This document shows, piece by piece, positions 62,421 to 64,000 of a stretch of DNA of 64,000 nt. Numbering within the stretch: the stretch's first letter is position 1; each line of letters opens with the position of its first letter. Source of the stretch: Ascaris suum (lineage: Eukaryota; Nematoda; Chromadorea; Rhabditida; Ascarididae); assembly GCA_013433145.1 (NCBI GenBank), contig CM024170.1, positions 9,435,366-9,499,365 of the forward strand, written 5' to 3'. Under the pieces are notes generated by a model. The model saw nothing but the letters and a program-made list of their open reading frames with translations, was not told the origin of the DNA and did no database searches. The position numbers and the translations under genes are program-made.

Positions 62421-64000
62421 CCCACGTTCAGAGTTCACAATTCCCTTAGCAGTTGTTGGAATCAGTGTGGTGACAAGATGTGACTGGCGCTATCTGTATT
62501 GAGAGCATCCAGAAGACTAATCTCTCCAGAGGCATAGATGCAGCAAGTGACAAGCAACTCGTCATCATCTACGGAAGCATTCAGATAGCATCGAGACTCG
62601 CAAGCGGCCAAGACTTGTTATATCTTTTTTAACAGTAGTAGAGCGACTAATTTCTTGCCCGCTTTTTAATTATATTTCGAAATGTCGTCCAAGGGAAACA
62701 GTCCAGGGGATATCCTCAAGCGAAGAAACGTTTATCTCTTAAAGCAAGTCACTTCATGTCATATTTTTGAATGTTTTTTCATACCGTTGATTTTCATCCG
62801 TAATTAACACGATGAGTGATTTTGAAGTGATAGTTGATACTGTTTTTTATTGGGAAGTTTGGTTTAAATTTGATTCATCGAGTTTATGCACCATTTAATA
62901 TTTTGCATAATTTTCCAGTTATGCTACAGCGACTTCATAAAAATTAGGCCGAGAAGGGAGGGAGGGGAAGCGGAGGTAGCGTTTACCTTCCTTATCAAAT
63001 TCATTTCTAGGAAAATGAGTTTTTAAGTCTTATTTCTATGCTGTTACATTTTACATCAAATAACGTGCTTATTCTCGTAATCGTTGCCCTTGTTTCTTCA
63101 TAGAGCATCCCACGTTCCTATTAACGGGAAACATAATTTTAGTGAGCTTCTCAAAAAGTCTCATCGATCGCTTATATTTTATTAGGTGCTTCATTGCGCG
63201 TTAGCGAGTGAGTTCATATTTCATTGTGCCCCTACGGCATCTTCAAACAATAAATGAAGTTTGTCTGCAGATGCATGATATATTGATGTTTTGTTTGCAG
63301 TAATAGTAATGCTCCTAGAAGGCCGACTTAGGCCATAATTGATAGTAACTTGTGCAGGGGGACTGATTTGAATTTTTTAAACAAACAGTAGGAATCTATT
63401 TTATCTGTTGCACGTGCCTCATTTTTGCCGGTAAACAGAGATACTTTTCTGAAGTTTGCAAAAACAGCACTGAAATTTTTTGTTTTGAGAGCTAAAAATA
63501 GATGGAACGTCAAAGCTATCATGAATGCCCCACTGCAGCACAATTCTCAGTCTCGTAAAGGAAGGGGGGGGGCGGAGGGGGAGTATTTAAAAAACGATAT
63601 ATACAATAGCGCTGTCATTTACGCGTTTCGAGAATAAAAACAACTCTGCATATTGTTGATGAGGTGCTCGGAAGTGTGCAGTCGCGTTTCATTATTCTCA
63701 TTAGTTCATGAAATGTGTTTTATCATTACATAATTGTTATATTCTCCACAAGAGAGGAAACAAATTTCCCACAAAGTGGTCGAGAGAGGTGTTGCGGAAT
63801 GGCAAAACATCTCAACGGAGCATACGAGGGGTCAATCCTCAGTGACTTTTTAAAAGGCCAAAGTGCGTAGCCTGATGTGGCTCATATTAGATTTGCTGTC
63901 TGCATTCTCTGATCGTATAGAATTACGATTACTTTCTTCGATAGACTTCGATGCGTGATGTTTGCCCTTCACTAGTGAGTGGCCAAATCTCAAATCCAGC
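62421..64000. other. No gene recognised to the window end
   Basis: Contains G-rich tracts at about 62950-62975 and 63564-63583. Frames at 63328-63543 (minus) and 63425-63637 (plus) overlap each other and match nothing known. Later exons of the gene starting at 59887 may lie beyond 64000. Confidence 0.45.

Overview
The window looks like animal nuclear DNA, most likely from a nematode, and perhaps a strongylid or other clade V species. That is an inference from four things: AT-rich, gene-poor sequence; small exons separated by introns of up to several kilobases; acceptor-like sites 10-15 bases upstream of start codons, as expected for spliced-leader trans-splicing; and decayed non-LTR retrotransposons. 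No species can be named from the sequence. Long open frames are a poor guide here, because real exons are short and most longer frames are chance or shadows.

Three genes can be rebuilt exon by exon with consistent splice phase, all on the + strand. (1) 3153-15236 encodes a CHP1/PBO-1-like calcineurin B homologous protein: six exons, 196 residues, an N-myristoylation signal and two intact calcium-binding EF hands. (2) 35135-43762 encodes core 1 beta-1,3-galactosyltransferase (C1GALT1, T-synthase): seven exons and about 355 residues, with an alternative C-terminal splice to 44002. (3) 47896-53996 encodes sedoheptulokinase (SHPK, FGGY carbohydrate kinase family): eight exons and 439 residues. 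A fourth, unrecognised gene is proposed from four phase-compatible exons at 56439-59448. A first exon encoding a signal peptide lies at 59887-59944, and the rest of that gene is not found before the window ends.

Layout: 1-3.1 kb holds a long TA repeat and a perfect-looking foldback element. 3.1-15.5 kb is the CHP1 gene. 15.5-35 kb is gene-poor and contains a dead CR1-like LINE (20.4-23.6 kb), tails of a second LINE family (23.65-23.76 and 27.44-28.1 kb), a possible LINE ORF1 remnant (28.4-29.2 kb) and a three-copy dispersed repeat (24.8, 29.8 and 33.7 kb). 35-44 kb is C1GALT1. 47.9-54 kb is SHPK. 56-59.5 kb is the unrecognised gene. 60-64 kb holds a second TA array, a tRNA-like relic and a LINE fragment.

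The genes are functionally unrelated: ion-exchange and calcium signalling, Golgi mucin-type O-glycosylation, and seven-carbon sugar metabolism. Nothing points to an operon or gene cluster. No CRISPR array, rRNA or bacterial feature is present.
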